DNA from: Roseimaritima sp.
GTDB taxonomy: Bacteria; Planctomycetota; Planctomycetia; Pirellulales; Pirellulaceae
Direction: 5' to 3'
Length of the DNA stretch: 5,892 bases
Assembly: GCA_007124075.1 (NCBI GenBank)
Contig: SLFV01000187.1
Location: 1-5,892 of the forward strand
Shown here: positions 1 through 5,704 of the stretch, in pieces
Position numbering within the stretch: position 1 is the stretch's first letter
Layout of the letters: each line of letters starts with the position of its first letter
Notes under the pieces: generated by a model
The model's input: the letters and a program-made list of their open reading frames with translations, nothing else
Databases searched by the model: none
What the model was told of the DNA's origin: nothing
Position numbers and translations under genes: made by a program

Positions 1-1879
1 AAACCCCGCCGTTTCCCTGCTGATCGGGGCCGAACAACAGCGTGCTGATCGCCAGTTGACTGTAGAACCAACCACGAGTCTGATCCAGGGCTTCGCTGAT
101 GAAGTCGGCGGGAAACTGCCGTCGCAATTCCGCCTCGCTGCCGGGTTGATGGGGATAGCCAAGCTGGGCAAATGGCATTGCCCCGCTGTCGTACCAGCAG
201 TCGATCACCTCGCTGACGCGTCGCATCCGCGCCCCAGAGGCGAAGGGCGAAGCGTAGGTAACCTCGTCGATGTACGGTTTGTGAACCTTCAAATCTTCGA
301 CCAAATCAGGACTGACCTGCTTGGCCGCCTGCCAAGCTTCGGTCCCTTGAACGCCTGGTTTGTCCAGCAGTTCCTGGTAACTGCCGATCGCTTCCATTTG
401 CCCCGTCGACTCGCAAACCCAGATCGGCAACGGCGTTCCCCAATAACGCTCGCGGGAAAGCGCCCAATCGACGTTCGAGGCCAAGAAATTACCAAACCGA
501 CCATCGCGAATATGGGCAGGGAGCCAACCGATCTGCGAATTGTTCTCCAGCATCTGATCACGGTACTGCGTCGTTCGGATGAACCAGCTTTCACGCGGAT
601 ACTGAATCAAGGGGTCGTCGCTGGCGCGCCAGCAAAACGGATAATCGTGCAAGTACTGTTCTTGGAAGAACAACAGCCCACGCTCCTTCAGTTCGCGTGC
701 GATCGGTCGATCCGCATCCTTGACCCACATGCCGGCATAGTCCCCCGCTACCTCGGTAAACTGGCCATCCGGACCGACGCAGTAGAGCAACTCCGGGCGC
801 GTTTCCTGGGTAAACCGCTCCTGCTCCGCCGACAATACCTCATGGTCAACCTCCCCAAACGCCGGGGCCTGATGGACCAGGCCGGTGCCACTGTCGGTGG
901 TCACAAAATCGGCCGCCACCACACGCCAATACAAGGCCTGACTGCCTCCGTCCACCAGCGTTCCGCGGGCGTCGCCCAACTGACGCTGGTAAAAATCAAA
1001 CGGCGGGCGATAACGCTGTCCCAGCAGCTCCGCACCCTGACAGGTTTTCACGACCGCCAACGACTGCTTGGTCTTCGTCGCGATGGTCTCCACCAAATCT
1101 GTGGCGATCCACAACCGCTCCTCCTGCTCGGGAACCGTCACCAACGCGTACTGCAAATCGGGGTGGACCGCCGCAAACATGTTGCTAGGCAGCGTCCATG
1201 GGGTCGTGGTCCAGACCAGCAGGCTTTCGCCGCTTCGATCAATCAGCGGAAATTTAACGTAGACACTTGGGTCGGCCACCTGCCGATAGCCTTGCCCGAC
1301 TTCCCCGGAGGACAATGCAGTCCCCCCCTGCGCCCACCACCAAACGATCTTGTGACCTTTATACAGCAAGCCGCGATCAAATAGCGTCTTGAGACTCCAC
1401 CAGACACTTTCAACGTAACTTTGATGGTACGTCACGTAGGCGTCGTCAAGGTCGACCCAAAAGCCTAGCCGCGTGGTCAGTCGTTCCCACTGCCGCATGT
1501 ACCGCCAAACGCTTTGCTGGCAGCGTTGGATGAACGGCTCCACGCCGTAAGCTTCGATTTGCTCTTTGCTGTGGATTCCCAGTTCCTTACCCACCTCGAC
1601 TTCCACGGGCAAACCGTGCGTATCCCAACCCGCTTTGCGTCTACAGTAGTAACCTCGCATGGTTTTGTAACGCGGGAACAGATCCTTGATCGCCCGAGTC
1701 AAACAATGTCCGGGGTGCGGCATGCCGTTGGCCGTCGGCGGTCCTTCGTAAAAAATAAACGGAGGCGAGTCCTGACGCCGTCGCAGCGATTGGGAATACA
1801 CCCCGGACGATTCCCAGAATTTCAGCACCCGCTCTTCCAATTCTGGAAAAGACACGTCGGTCGAGACCGCTTTAAACAT
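1..1879 (-). CDS. ileS: Isoleucyl-tRNA synthetase (IleRS), N-terminal 626 residues, C-terminus off window
   Basis: Cytoplasmic class I aminoacyl-tRNA synthetase that charges tRNA-Ile with isoleucine and edits misactivated valine. The reading frame is open from the ATG at 1879 to the left edge. Visible landmarks: [16 protein letters not shown], with the HIGH-type signature HPGH at residues 55-58; [10 protein letters not shown] around 84-93; [11 protein letters not shown] (223-233), the start of the CP1 editing domain; [16 protein letters not shown] (331-346), with the presumed editing aspartate at D345; [28 protein letters not shown]; and DQTRGWFYS (599-607). The KMSKS loop and the tRNA-binding C-terminus would follow beyond position 1. 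The overall pattern resembles the eukaryote-like (type 2) IleRS; in that family full length is about 1,000-1,100 residues (known of the family). The stretch [15 protein letters not shown] (180-194) lacks the Cys-x-x-Cys usual there. An SD-like GAGGGAAC precedes the ATG. It lies 29 bp downstream of the acidic gene on the same strand, so one operon is likely (inference). Confidence 0.96.
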   Translation of the reverse strand, partial: MFKAVSTDVSFPELEERVLKFWESSGVYSQSLRRRQDSPPFIFYEGPPTANGMPHPGHCLTRAIKDLFPRYKTMRGYYCRRKAGWDTHGLPVEVEVGKELGIHSKEQIEAYGVEPFIQRCQQSVWRYMRQWERLTTRLGFWVDLDDAYVTYHQSYVESVWWSLKTLFDRGLLYKGHKIVWWWAQGGTALSSGEVGQGYRQVADPSVYVKFPLIDRSGESLLVWTTTPWTLPSNMFAAVHPDLQYALVTVPEQEERLWIATDLVETIATKTKQSLAVVKTCQGAELLGQRYRPPFDFYQRQLGDARGTLVDGGSQALYWRVVAADFVTTDSGTGLVHQAPAFGEVDHEVLSAEQERFTQETRPELLYCVGPDGQFTEVAGDYAGMWVKDADRPIARELKERGLLFFQEQYLHDYPFCWRASDDPLIQYPRESWFIRTTQYRDQMLENNSQIGWLPAHIRDGRFGNFLASNVDWALSRERYWGTPLPIWVCESTGQMEAIGSYQELLDKPGVQGTEAWQAAKQVSPDLVEDLKVHKPYIDEVTYASPFASGARMRRVSEVIDCWYDSGAMPFAQLGYPHQPGSEAELRRQFPADFISEALDQTRGWFYSQLAISTLLFGPDQQGNGGV

Positions 1880-1908
1880 GTTCCCTCTGCTCTGCCCGTC
1901 GGGCCGCG

Positions 1909-2358
1909 TTAGTCGTCCAAATCATCCAGCGAATCGACGTCATCCAAAAGGTCGTCGTCCAGATCGTCCAGGTCGTCGTTACCTTCGTCGAAACCCGCAC
2001 CGCCAAATTCGGTCGGGATGTCGTCGTCCAGGTCTAATTCGTAATCCTCTTCCAATTCTTCTTCAAAGTCATCGTCAAAGTCGTCATCGAAATCGTCATC
2101 ATCGATGTCGTCGAAGGTATCCAGATCATCCTCTCCCTCGTCGATCGGGGGAGACGCTTCCATGCCGTCATCCTCGTCCTCCTCCTCGTCATACAAGTTG
2201 TCGTCGTCGTCATCGACCAAGACGTCATCATCTTCAAAACCCGACAGTTCCGATCGAAAGCCAACCTCAAACCCTGGTTCCGATTGGATGGGCAAGCCCT
2301 GCGGCTGATCCTCCTCACCGGGCAAAAGCAACTTGGTTAGTTCGATCGTCGTGCTCAT
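1909..2358 (-). CDS. Polyacidic protein of unknown function (149 aa), upstream of ileS
   Basis: I do not recognise a family. By count the protein has 49 Asp and 22 Glu in 149 residues (48%) and only one Lys and one Arg, so its net charge is near -69. The first 40 residues ([20 protein letters not shown] and onward) are more ordinary. From about residue 42 it is acidic low-complexity sequence with embedded hydrophobics: F90, F94, F98, L102, Y106 and L110 fall exactly every four residues, and the C-terminus repeats DDL-like units (128-149). No signal peptide or membrane segment is seen, so it is presumably cytosolic. Its stop codon lies 29 bp before the ileS start, suggesting co-transcription. 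I see no clear Shine-Dalgarno before the ATG. A role as a nucleic-acid mimic, a chaperone-like acidic tail or a binder of basic proteins or cations is speculation. That it is a gene is supported by its uninterrupted frame, its placement and its non-random hydrophobic spacing; a low-complexity artefact remains possible. Confidence 0.72.
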   Translation of the reverse strand: MSTTIELTKLLLPGEEDQPQGLPIQSEPGFEVGFRSELSGFEDDDVLVDDDDDNLYDEEEDEDDGMEASPPIDEGEDDLDTFDDIDDDDFDDDFDDDFEEELEEDYELDLDDDIPTEFGGAGFDEGNDDLDDLDDDLLDDVDSLDDLDD

Positions 2359-2430
2359 GGTACGTCAAAGTGTCTGGAGGAAGCGAACTGCGAGGCATAA
2401 TGACCAGTGGCCCGAGAAGAAATTAATGCC

Positions 2431-2452
2431 GCACAAACAGGAATGTCTGTGC
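2431..2452. repeat. Hairpin 1 inside the palindromic unit
   Basis: The 22-bp palindrome GCACA-A-ACA-GGAA-TGT-C-TGTGC. Read on the plus strand the sixth pair is an A-C mismatch and the loop is GGAA. Read as minus-strand RNA that position becomes a G-U wobble, giving an unbroken 9-bp stem. It has the same length and the same GCACA/TGTGC ends as the hairpin at 2461-2482, separated from it by 8 bp. Confidence 0.6.
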
Positions 2453-2460
2453 CACCAGGA

Positions 2461-2482
2461 GCACAGGCTTTCTTGCCTGTGC
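2461..2482. repeat. Hairpin 2 inside the palindromic unit, perfect 8-bp stem
   Basis: GCACAGGC (2461-2468) and GCCTGTGC (2475-2482) are perfect inverted arms around the six-base loop TTTCTT. There is no T-run on either side, so it does not look like an intrinsic terminator. It is a second 22-bp unit sharing its terminal GCACA/TGTGC with hairpin 1. Confidence 0.7.
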
Positions 2483-2502
2483 ACAGCACGAAACCCGAAA
2501 AT

Positions 2503-2519
2503 CCCCGACAATTCCGGGG
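2503..2519. repeat. Hairpin 3 inside the palindromic unit
   Basis: CCCCG (2503-2507) and CGGGG (2515-2519) flank the seven-base loop ACAATTC. The stem is short but all G-C. No T-tract follows on either strand, which argues against a terminator. It lies within the 2403-2568 unit. Confidence 0.5.
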
Positions 2520-2580
2520 TTCATTGACGTTTTCCATGCAAGGTTAATTCCTTTTCGGGCCACTAGGTAAAGCCCAAAGT

Positions 2581-2616
2581 TTGGCACGCTGAACCGGTTT
2601 GTCAACGTCGTGCCAA
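2581..2616. promoter_or_regulatory. Inverted repeat TTGGCACG-N20-CGTGCCAA, possible operator
   Basis: TTGGCACG at 2581-2588 is matched perfectly by CGTGCCAA at 2609-2616. The 20-bp spacer itself contains the palindrome AACCGGTT (2592-2599), set 3 bp off the centre of the outer repeat. The site lies in the divergent spacer, 12 bp right of the 2403-2568 unit. Half-sites whose centres are 28 bp apart could bind a dimeric or tetrameric regulator, or could form a stem in RNA. No cognate regulator is encoded in the window. Confidence 0.35.
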
Positions 2617-2653
2617 CAATCCACTAGATTCTTCCGCGTTCGCCCCGCTGCTG

Positions 2654-2670
2654 GCAGGTGCCACGCCTGC
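2654..2670. repeat. Small hairpin in the divergent spacer
   Basis: GCAGG (2654-2658) and CCTGC (2666-2670) surround the seven-base loop TGCCACG. The stem is only 5 bp and no T-run follows. It may be another member of the same palindrome-rich landscape, or chance in GC-rich DNA. Confidence 0.3.
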
Positions 2671-2719
2671 TGAAATTAAATGACGGACGGATCTCTAGCG
2701 GCATGGCGGTTGTGAAGGC

Positions 2720-2725
2720 TATAAT
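2720..2725 (+). promoter_or_regulatory. Possible -10 element (TATAAT) for the exported-protein gene
   Basis: A consensus TATAAT hexamer sits 117 bp upstream of the ATG at 2843, on the same strand. At 17-bp spacing the upstream hexamer (TAGCGG-like, near 2697) does not resemble TTGACA, and there is no TG of an extended -10. The call therefore rests on the -10 match alone. Confidence 0.3.
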
Positions 2726-2842
2726 TCCGTCATAGCGTCGAAAACAAATGTTTCGTGGCGGCAGGTTGATCGCCCTGGCAGCGGTGATTTGCCTTTGCAC
2801 TGTTCCCACGCTCTAATTTTTTGGGAAACGAAAGAAACTACT

Positions 2843-4699
2843 ATGAACGGGCAGCAAATTCTGGTTGTAGCGACGCTGGTACTATCGTCGTTTGCAACGA
2901 CGCGGACCCCCGGATCCGCGCAGGATCGACCGGGAGCGCCTCATCTTTTCCCGCACGATGTCCTTGCTTACGCCCGCGTTGACGACATGCAGCGACTCAG
3001 GCAAGCAGTCGGGGAAAGCTCCTTCGCCAAAATGCTGAATGACCCCCAGCTTAAACCGCTTGCTGGGGAGCTTTATTTGACGGTCGCAGAACTGTTCGAT
3101 TCGGTCAGCGACCAGTTTGGCATCACACTGGACGAATTGCTGAACATCCCCCAGGGCGAGGTCGCCTTCGCGGTCGTCCCTTTTGATGCTGCACAACAGG
3201 ATGACGCTGTCGATGACGACGATTCGCCCGAAGCGATCCGCCAACGACTTCAATCCCGTCGCCGACGCTCTGGCTCCATCGGCTTGATCGGGCTACTGGA
3301 AACCAAAGAAAACAGTCCCCTGCTGCAAAATTTGCTCGATGCGATGGCGGATCTTCTGCGAAACCAGGGTTACGTGACCCTCTATAACGACGTCGCCGAA
3401 ACAACGATCACGACCTACCGTGGGCCCGATGCAAACCGGCCTGCGGTGGAGTATTGCCAGGTCGATGGGGTGACGGTCCTAGGGGTGGGCGAGGGGGTTG
3501 TGGCGGAGACGCTGAGACGCTGGAAAATCGGTCCACAGGGAGCCAGCTTGGCCCAGAACGACGACTTTGGTGCGGTGTTGACTCCTTGCGTCGGCGCGGA
3601 AGAGACTCGCCCGCAACTAACGTTTTTCGTCAATCCTCACGGAATCGTGGAACGGGTCATCAAATCACGCGGCGGAGCGGCGGCGCTGTTTTGGCCGATA
3701 ATCGAGGACCTGGGACTGGGCAAACTGCGAGGGGTTGGCGGTAGCGTGTTTACCGGCGGGGAGGTGTTCGAAAGTATTTTTCATGTACACATGCTGATCA
3801 AGAAACCTCGCGATGGCTTTTTCGCAGTGGTGCGACCCGACAGCGGTGACATCCATCCGCCAGCCTGGGTGCCCGACGACGTTTCCAGTTACACGACAGT
3901 CTCTTGGGACATTGCGAATTCCTACGCGGGTCTAGGGAGGATCTTGGAACGTTTTCAAGGTGAGAATGCATTGCAGCGACTTGCGGAGGAGCCCATCATG
4001 CGGCAGACCGACGTCGACCTGCAATCCGAAGTGATTGATTTGATGACGGGTCGGGTCGTGGTGATGCGCTGGTACGAACCGCCAGCGCGAATCAACAGCC
4101 AAACGTTGTTGGTGGGGATCGAGGTCAAGGATGGGGCGCAGGCGGTCGAGGTGCTGGAAAAGTTGGCTGACGCGTTTCCCAGTCGGATGGTTCGTCGCGA
4201 TCAAGGCAGTGTGATCGTCTACCATGGCAGTGGGCCCCCAGCGGATCGCTTTCCCGAAGGCCGACGTCTGCCTGAACCGCGGGTGGCGCTGCTGGATAAC
4301 TTCATCCTGATGACCGACAGCCCCCAACTGCTGGAACGTGCGATGAGAACAAATGTGGGGGCGTTACCGAAATTGGAAAGGATTCCCGACTTTGAAATCG
4401 TCGCCAACGAAGTTGCGGGAAAATTGGACGGCGATCCGCCGTTTCTGTTTGGTTTTTCCCGGGCTCAGCAGTTGCTCCGCCAGTTCTATGAAATGGCCGA
4501 AGCCCCGAACATGCGGCAGCGACTCCGCGACGGGGGCAGCGGAAATCCAGCTTTGGGGCGATTGTCTGCCGTGCTGGATAAGCACGATCTGCCGCCGTTC
4601 GATTTGATCGCCAAGTACTTCGAACCCTCGGGCGACTTTGCTTATGATTCACCCTCGGGATTGCATTACACCACCTTCACCTTGAAATCCCAACGATAG
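2843..4699 (+). CDS. Exported planctomycete protein of unknown function (618 aa), possibly DUF3352-like
   Basis: Function unknown. The ATG at 2843 gives an N-terminus with a hydrophobic stretch (ILVVATLVLSSFA, residues 6-18) and a likely signal-peptidase site after A26 (TPGSA-QD), so export to the periplasm or cell surface is inferred. The n-region lacks Lys/Arg, which is atypical. The frame stays open back to a TTG at 2789, but that start would bury the signal sequence behind 18 residues. The mature protein opens with HLFPHDVLAYARVDD (34-48), followed by SFAKMLNDPQLKPL and LDELLNIPQGEVAFAVVPF (96-114). This resembles large secreted planctomycete proteins that I associate loosely with DUF3352; that link is from memory. 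An acidic-basic insert (DDAVDDDDS, then RQRLQSRRRR, 121-142) looks disordered. Later segments (VSSYTTVSWDIANSYAGL, VALLDNFILMTDSPQLLERAM) look like a second alpha/beta repeat. No catalytic motif is seen. The GroES gene follows 84 bp downstream. Confidence 0.85.
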   Translation: MNGQQILVVATLVLSSFATTRTPGSAQDRPGAPHLFPHDVLAYARVDDMQRLRQAVGESSFAKMLNDPQLKPLAGELYLTVAELFDSVSDQFGITLDELLNIPQGEVAFAVVPFDAAQQDDAVDDDDSPEAIRQRLQSRRRRSGSIGLIGLLETKENSPLLQNLLDAMADLLRNQGYVTLYNDVAETTITTYRGPDANRPAVEYCQVDGVTVLGVGEGVVAETLRRWKIGPQGASLAQNDDFGAVLTPCVGAEETRPQLTFFVNPHGIVERVIKSRGGAAALFWPIIEDLGLGKLRGVGGSVFTGGEVFESIFHVHMLIKKPRDGFFAVVRPDSGDIHPPAWVPDDVSSYTTVSWDIANSYAGLGRILERFQGENALQRLAEEPIMRQTDVDLQSEVIDLMTGRVVVMRWYEPPARINSQTLLVGIEVKDGAQAVEVLEKLADAFPSRMVRRDQGSVIVYHGSGPPADRFPEGRRLPEPRVALLDNFILMTDSPQLLERAMRTNVGALPKLERIPDFEIVANEVAGKLDGDPPFLFGFSRAQQLLRQFYEMAEAPNMRQRLRDGGSGNPALGRLSAVLDKHDLPPFDLIAKYFEPSGDFAYDSPSGLHYTTFTLKSQR

Positions 4700-4783
4700 C
4701 GAAAGCATCCTTCCCCTCAAAGGCATTCCAACCATAGAATCACGACGTTGAACCCAAGCAACCCATGATTGGATAGGGAACGA

Positions 4784-5113
4784 ATGCCCAAGAAAAATAG
4801 CTCGACACTCGAATATGTTGAACCCATTGGTGCGCGAGTGCTGGTACGAAAGGATGAGCCGAAACGTCAAACGCGCGGTGGGATTGCGCTTCCGGATGCT
4901 GCGGAAATCCCAACTATTACGGGACGGATCGTGGCGATTAGCACGCAGATCGAGAACGACGACGACATGCCGCTAAGACAATACGACAAAATCCTTTTTC
5001 ATCCCAAGAATTCTATCCCTGTAGACTTGGAACATGACAATCAGTTGTTTGTCATCCCGGTGGAGGATATCGTGGCTGTCTTTCGCCGCGGTCAGCAACC
5101 GAATCAGGAATAA
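4784..5113 (+). CDS. groES: GroES-family co-chaperonin (Cpn10), 109 aa, divergent
   Basis: Cytosolic Cpn10-type lid protein expected to form a heptameric ring that caps GroEL and drives folding cycles (family knowledge). The sequence shows VEPIGARVLVRKDE (12-25), matching the first beta strand of the GroES fold; a mobile-loop region (about 25-41) with GGIALP (32-37) where most GroES proteins have GGIVLP; GRIVAIS (48-54); YDKILF (67-72); and the C-terminal strand QLFVIPVEDIVAVF (87-100). The ATG at 4784 is preceded by AGGGA at proper SD spacing. A TTG at 4769 in the same frame has no such support. The roof-loop segment (IENDDDMPLRQ) is acidic and lacks the usual glycines. No groEL is adjacent, so this is probably one of several groES copies, as planctomycetes often carry multiple chaperonin genes (from memory). 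A weak TAGAAT (4735-4740) could be its own -10. Confidence 0.88.
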   Translation: MPKKNSSTLEYVEPIGARVLVRKDEPKRQTRGGIALPDAAEIPTITGRIVAISTQIENDDDMPLRQYDKILFHPKNSIPVDLEHDNQLFVIPVEDIVAVFRRGQQPNQE

Positions 5114-5129
5114 GGGACACCTGCGGAAT

Positions 5130-5142
5130 CAGGCGAAGCCTG
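5130..5142. terminator. Small hairpin between convergent genes, weak terminator candidate
   Basis: CAGGC-GAA-GCCTG forms a 5-bp G-C-rich stem with a three-base loop, located between the groES stop (5113) and the PilZ-protein stop (5177), where two transcription units converge. No T-run follows on either strand, so intrinsic termination is doubtful. The hexamer CTGCGG occurs at 5121 and again at 5140. Confidence 0.25.
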
Positions 5143-5176
5143 CGGGAGAGAACTCCAGCGTGCGAAAGTAGTTCCG

Positions 5177-5704
5177 TCATTTTATGGTTGTCGTGTTGCT
5201 GAGTGTGTCTAACGCGGTACCTTGCTCAGCAGGAATCGAAAGTGCAGCGGTCGTTTGACTGGAATTGAGCGAGATTCCCTGGAACGCGTTGATGCTGGGG
5301 TCGGATCTTCGAACTAGCGTTGTCCCGTGTTCAAAAAAGCCTGGCCCCATATACCGTGCCCGCACCACCTTGACGGTCAACCAGAAACTGGGCAAAAGAA
5401 TACGCAAACGCTCGTTGGGGAAAAATTGACGCTCGGACACGAAGCCAAAACCATGGCGTGAAAAGTCCATGGTATAAATCCCGATCACCTCTTTAGGTCT
5501 TGTCAGGCAGGCTAACGTTTCGTCCGGAACAGCCAGCGCGCGAGTCCGCAGGCGAACCCGACCGCTACGACGCAAATCGATTGTGGCCGATGTCGCCAAA
5601 CCGGTTTCTTCGAAAAAGTTTTCCTGGCCCGCCGGCAAGGTTATCGACCACGTCGTTTTCGCGATCAATCGTGCCAACAGTCGCGGGTAATCTGAGTCCA
5701 ACAT
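5177..5704 (-). CDS. PilZ-domain protein, probable cyclic-di-GMP receptor (175 aa)
   Basis: Probable c-di-GMP effector. The two parts of the PilZ signature are present: an RxxxR motif in RRSGR (R45 and R49), and a DxSxxG motif in DFSRHG (D80, S82, G85). Beta-rich sequence typical of the PilZ barrel follows (FGFVSE; ERLRILLP, 98-105; FWLTVKVVRARYMGPGFFEHGTTLV, 107-131). Residues 1-40 form a short N-terminal extension, and residues about 138-175 are a Ser/Thr-rich, probably disordered tail. There is no transmembrane segment, receiver or catalytic domain, so it is a stand-alone adaptor. The ATG at 5704 has GGAG eight bases upstream. The gene starts inside the end of the HD-GYP gene (40-bp overlap), which suggests translational coupling and a shared pathway. 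The output target is not shown by the window. Confidence 0.88.
   Translation of the reverse strand: MLDSDYPRLLARLIAKTTWSITLPAGQENFFEETGLATSATIDLRRSGRVRLRTRALAVPDETLACLTRPKEVIGIYTMDFSRHGFGFVSERQFFPNERLRILLPSFWLTVKVVRARYMGPGFFEHGTTLVRRSDPSINAFQGISLNSSQTTAALSIPAEQGTALDTLSNTTTIK

Larger units (their letters stand above)
2403..2568. repeat. Palindromic unit with about 21-24 bp inverted ends and three internal hairpins
   Basis: The left arm at 2406-2426 begins AGTGGCCCGAGAAG. The right arm at 2544-2564, read on the minus strand, begins AGTGGCCCGAAAAG. The two match at 19 of 21 positions, and both mismatches are transitions. Allowing a one-base bulge at 2565, the match extends by ACC to about 2403 and 2568. 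Inside are hairpins at 2431-2452 (GCACA/TGTGC arms), 2461-2482 (perfect 8-bp GCACAGGC/GCCTGTGC) and 2503-2519 (CCCCG/CGGGG). As minus-strand RNA it would form one long closing stem around a three-hairpin junction, 45 bases upstream of the acidic gene. From memory, similar GCACAGGC-type palindromes are dispersed in planctomycete genomes, so a non-autonomous mobile or REP-like element is the first guess. A structured leader RNA is the alternative. No transposase is present. Confidence 0.65.
2359..2842. other. Divergent intergenic region, no credible gene, rich in palindromes
   Basis: This 484-bp spacer separates the minus-strand acidic/ileS pair from the plus-strand exported-protein gene. Short open frames exist on both strands, but none has a recognisable product, a sensible start or coding-like composition, and several run straight across the palindromes. 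The content is instead a bounded palindromic unit (2403-2568), a separate 8-bp inverted repeat (2581-2616), a small hairpin (2654-2670) and a possible promoter for the plus-strand gene near 2720. Promoters for both flanking transcription units should lie here. Confidence 0.7.

Noticed and set aside
56..1384. Plus-strand open frame of 442 codons across the left third of the window
   Set aside because: It is codon-aligned antisense to ileS, whose reading frame carries all IleRS motifs. The plus-strand product has no recognisable domain; its openness follows from codon bias of the real gene.
1514..2426. Plus-strand open frames at 1514-1912 and 1878-2426, and a Ser-rich frame at 2105-2308
   Set aside because: They are shadows of ileS and of the GAY-rich acidic gene. 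The Arg/Pro/His- and Ser-rich products simply reflect the complement of Asp codons.
2431..2482. Two 22-bp units with the same ends, considered as CRISPR repeats
   Set aside because: Only two copies, different interior sequence, an 8-bp gap and no cas genes. They are nested hairpins of one element.
2359..2568. T-box riboswitch upstream of ileS
   Set aside because: On the minus strand I find neither the conserved T-box antiterminator core nor a specifier hairpin and terminator. A TGGTGGCAC string is only a partial resemblance.
2355..2605. Two overlapping 60-codon minus-strand frames and a 64-codon plus-strand frame in the divergent spacer
   Set aside because: They read through the palindromic element; the apparent peptides are translations of hairpin repeats, not proteins.
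2624..2809. 61-codon minus-strand frame opposite the start of the exported-protein gene
   Set aside because: No family resemblance, no good ribosome-binding site, and it overlaps the likely promoter region of the plus-strand gene.
2789..2842. TTG start 18 codons upstream for the exported protein
   Set aside because: It would put a non-signal-like segment in front of the hydrophobic leader; the ATG at 2843 gives a normal signal peptide.
4769..4783. TTG start five codons upstream for groES
   Set aside because: The AGGGA Shine-Dalgarno-like sequence lies inside this stretch and is spaced correctly for the ATG at 4784.
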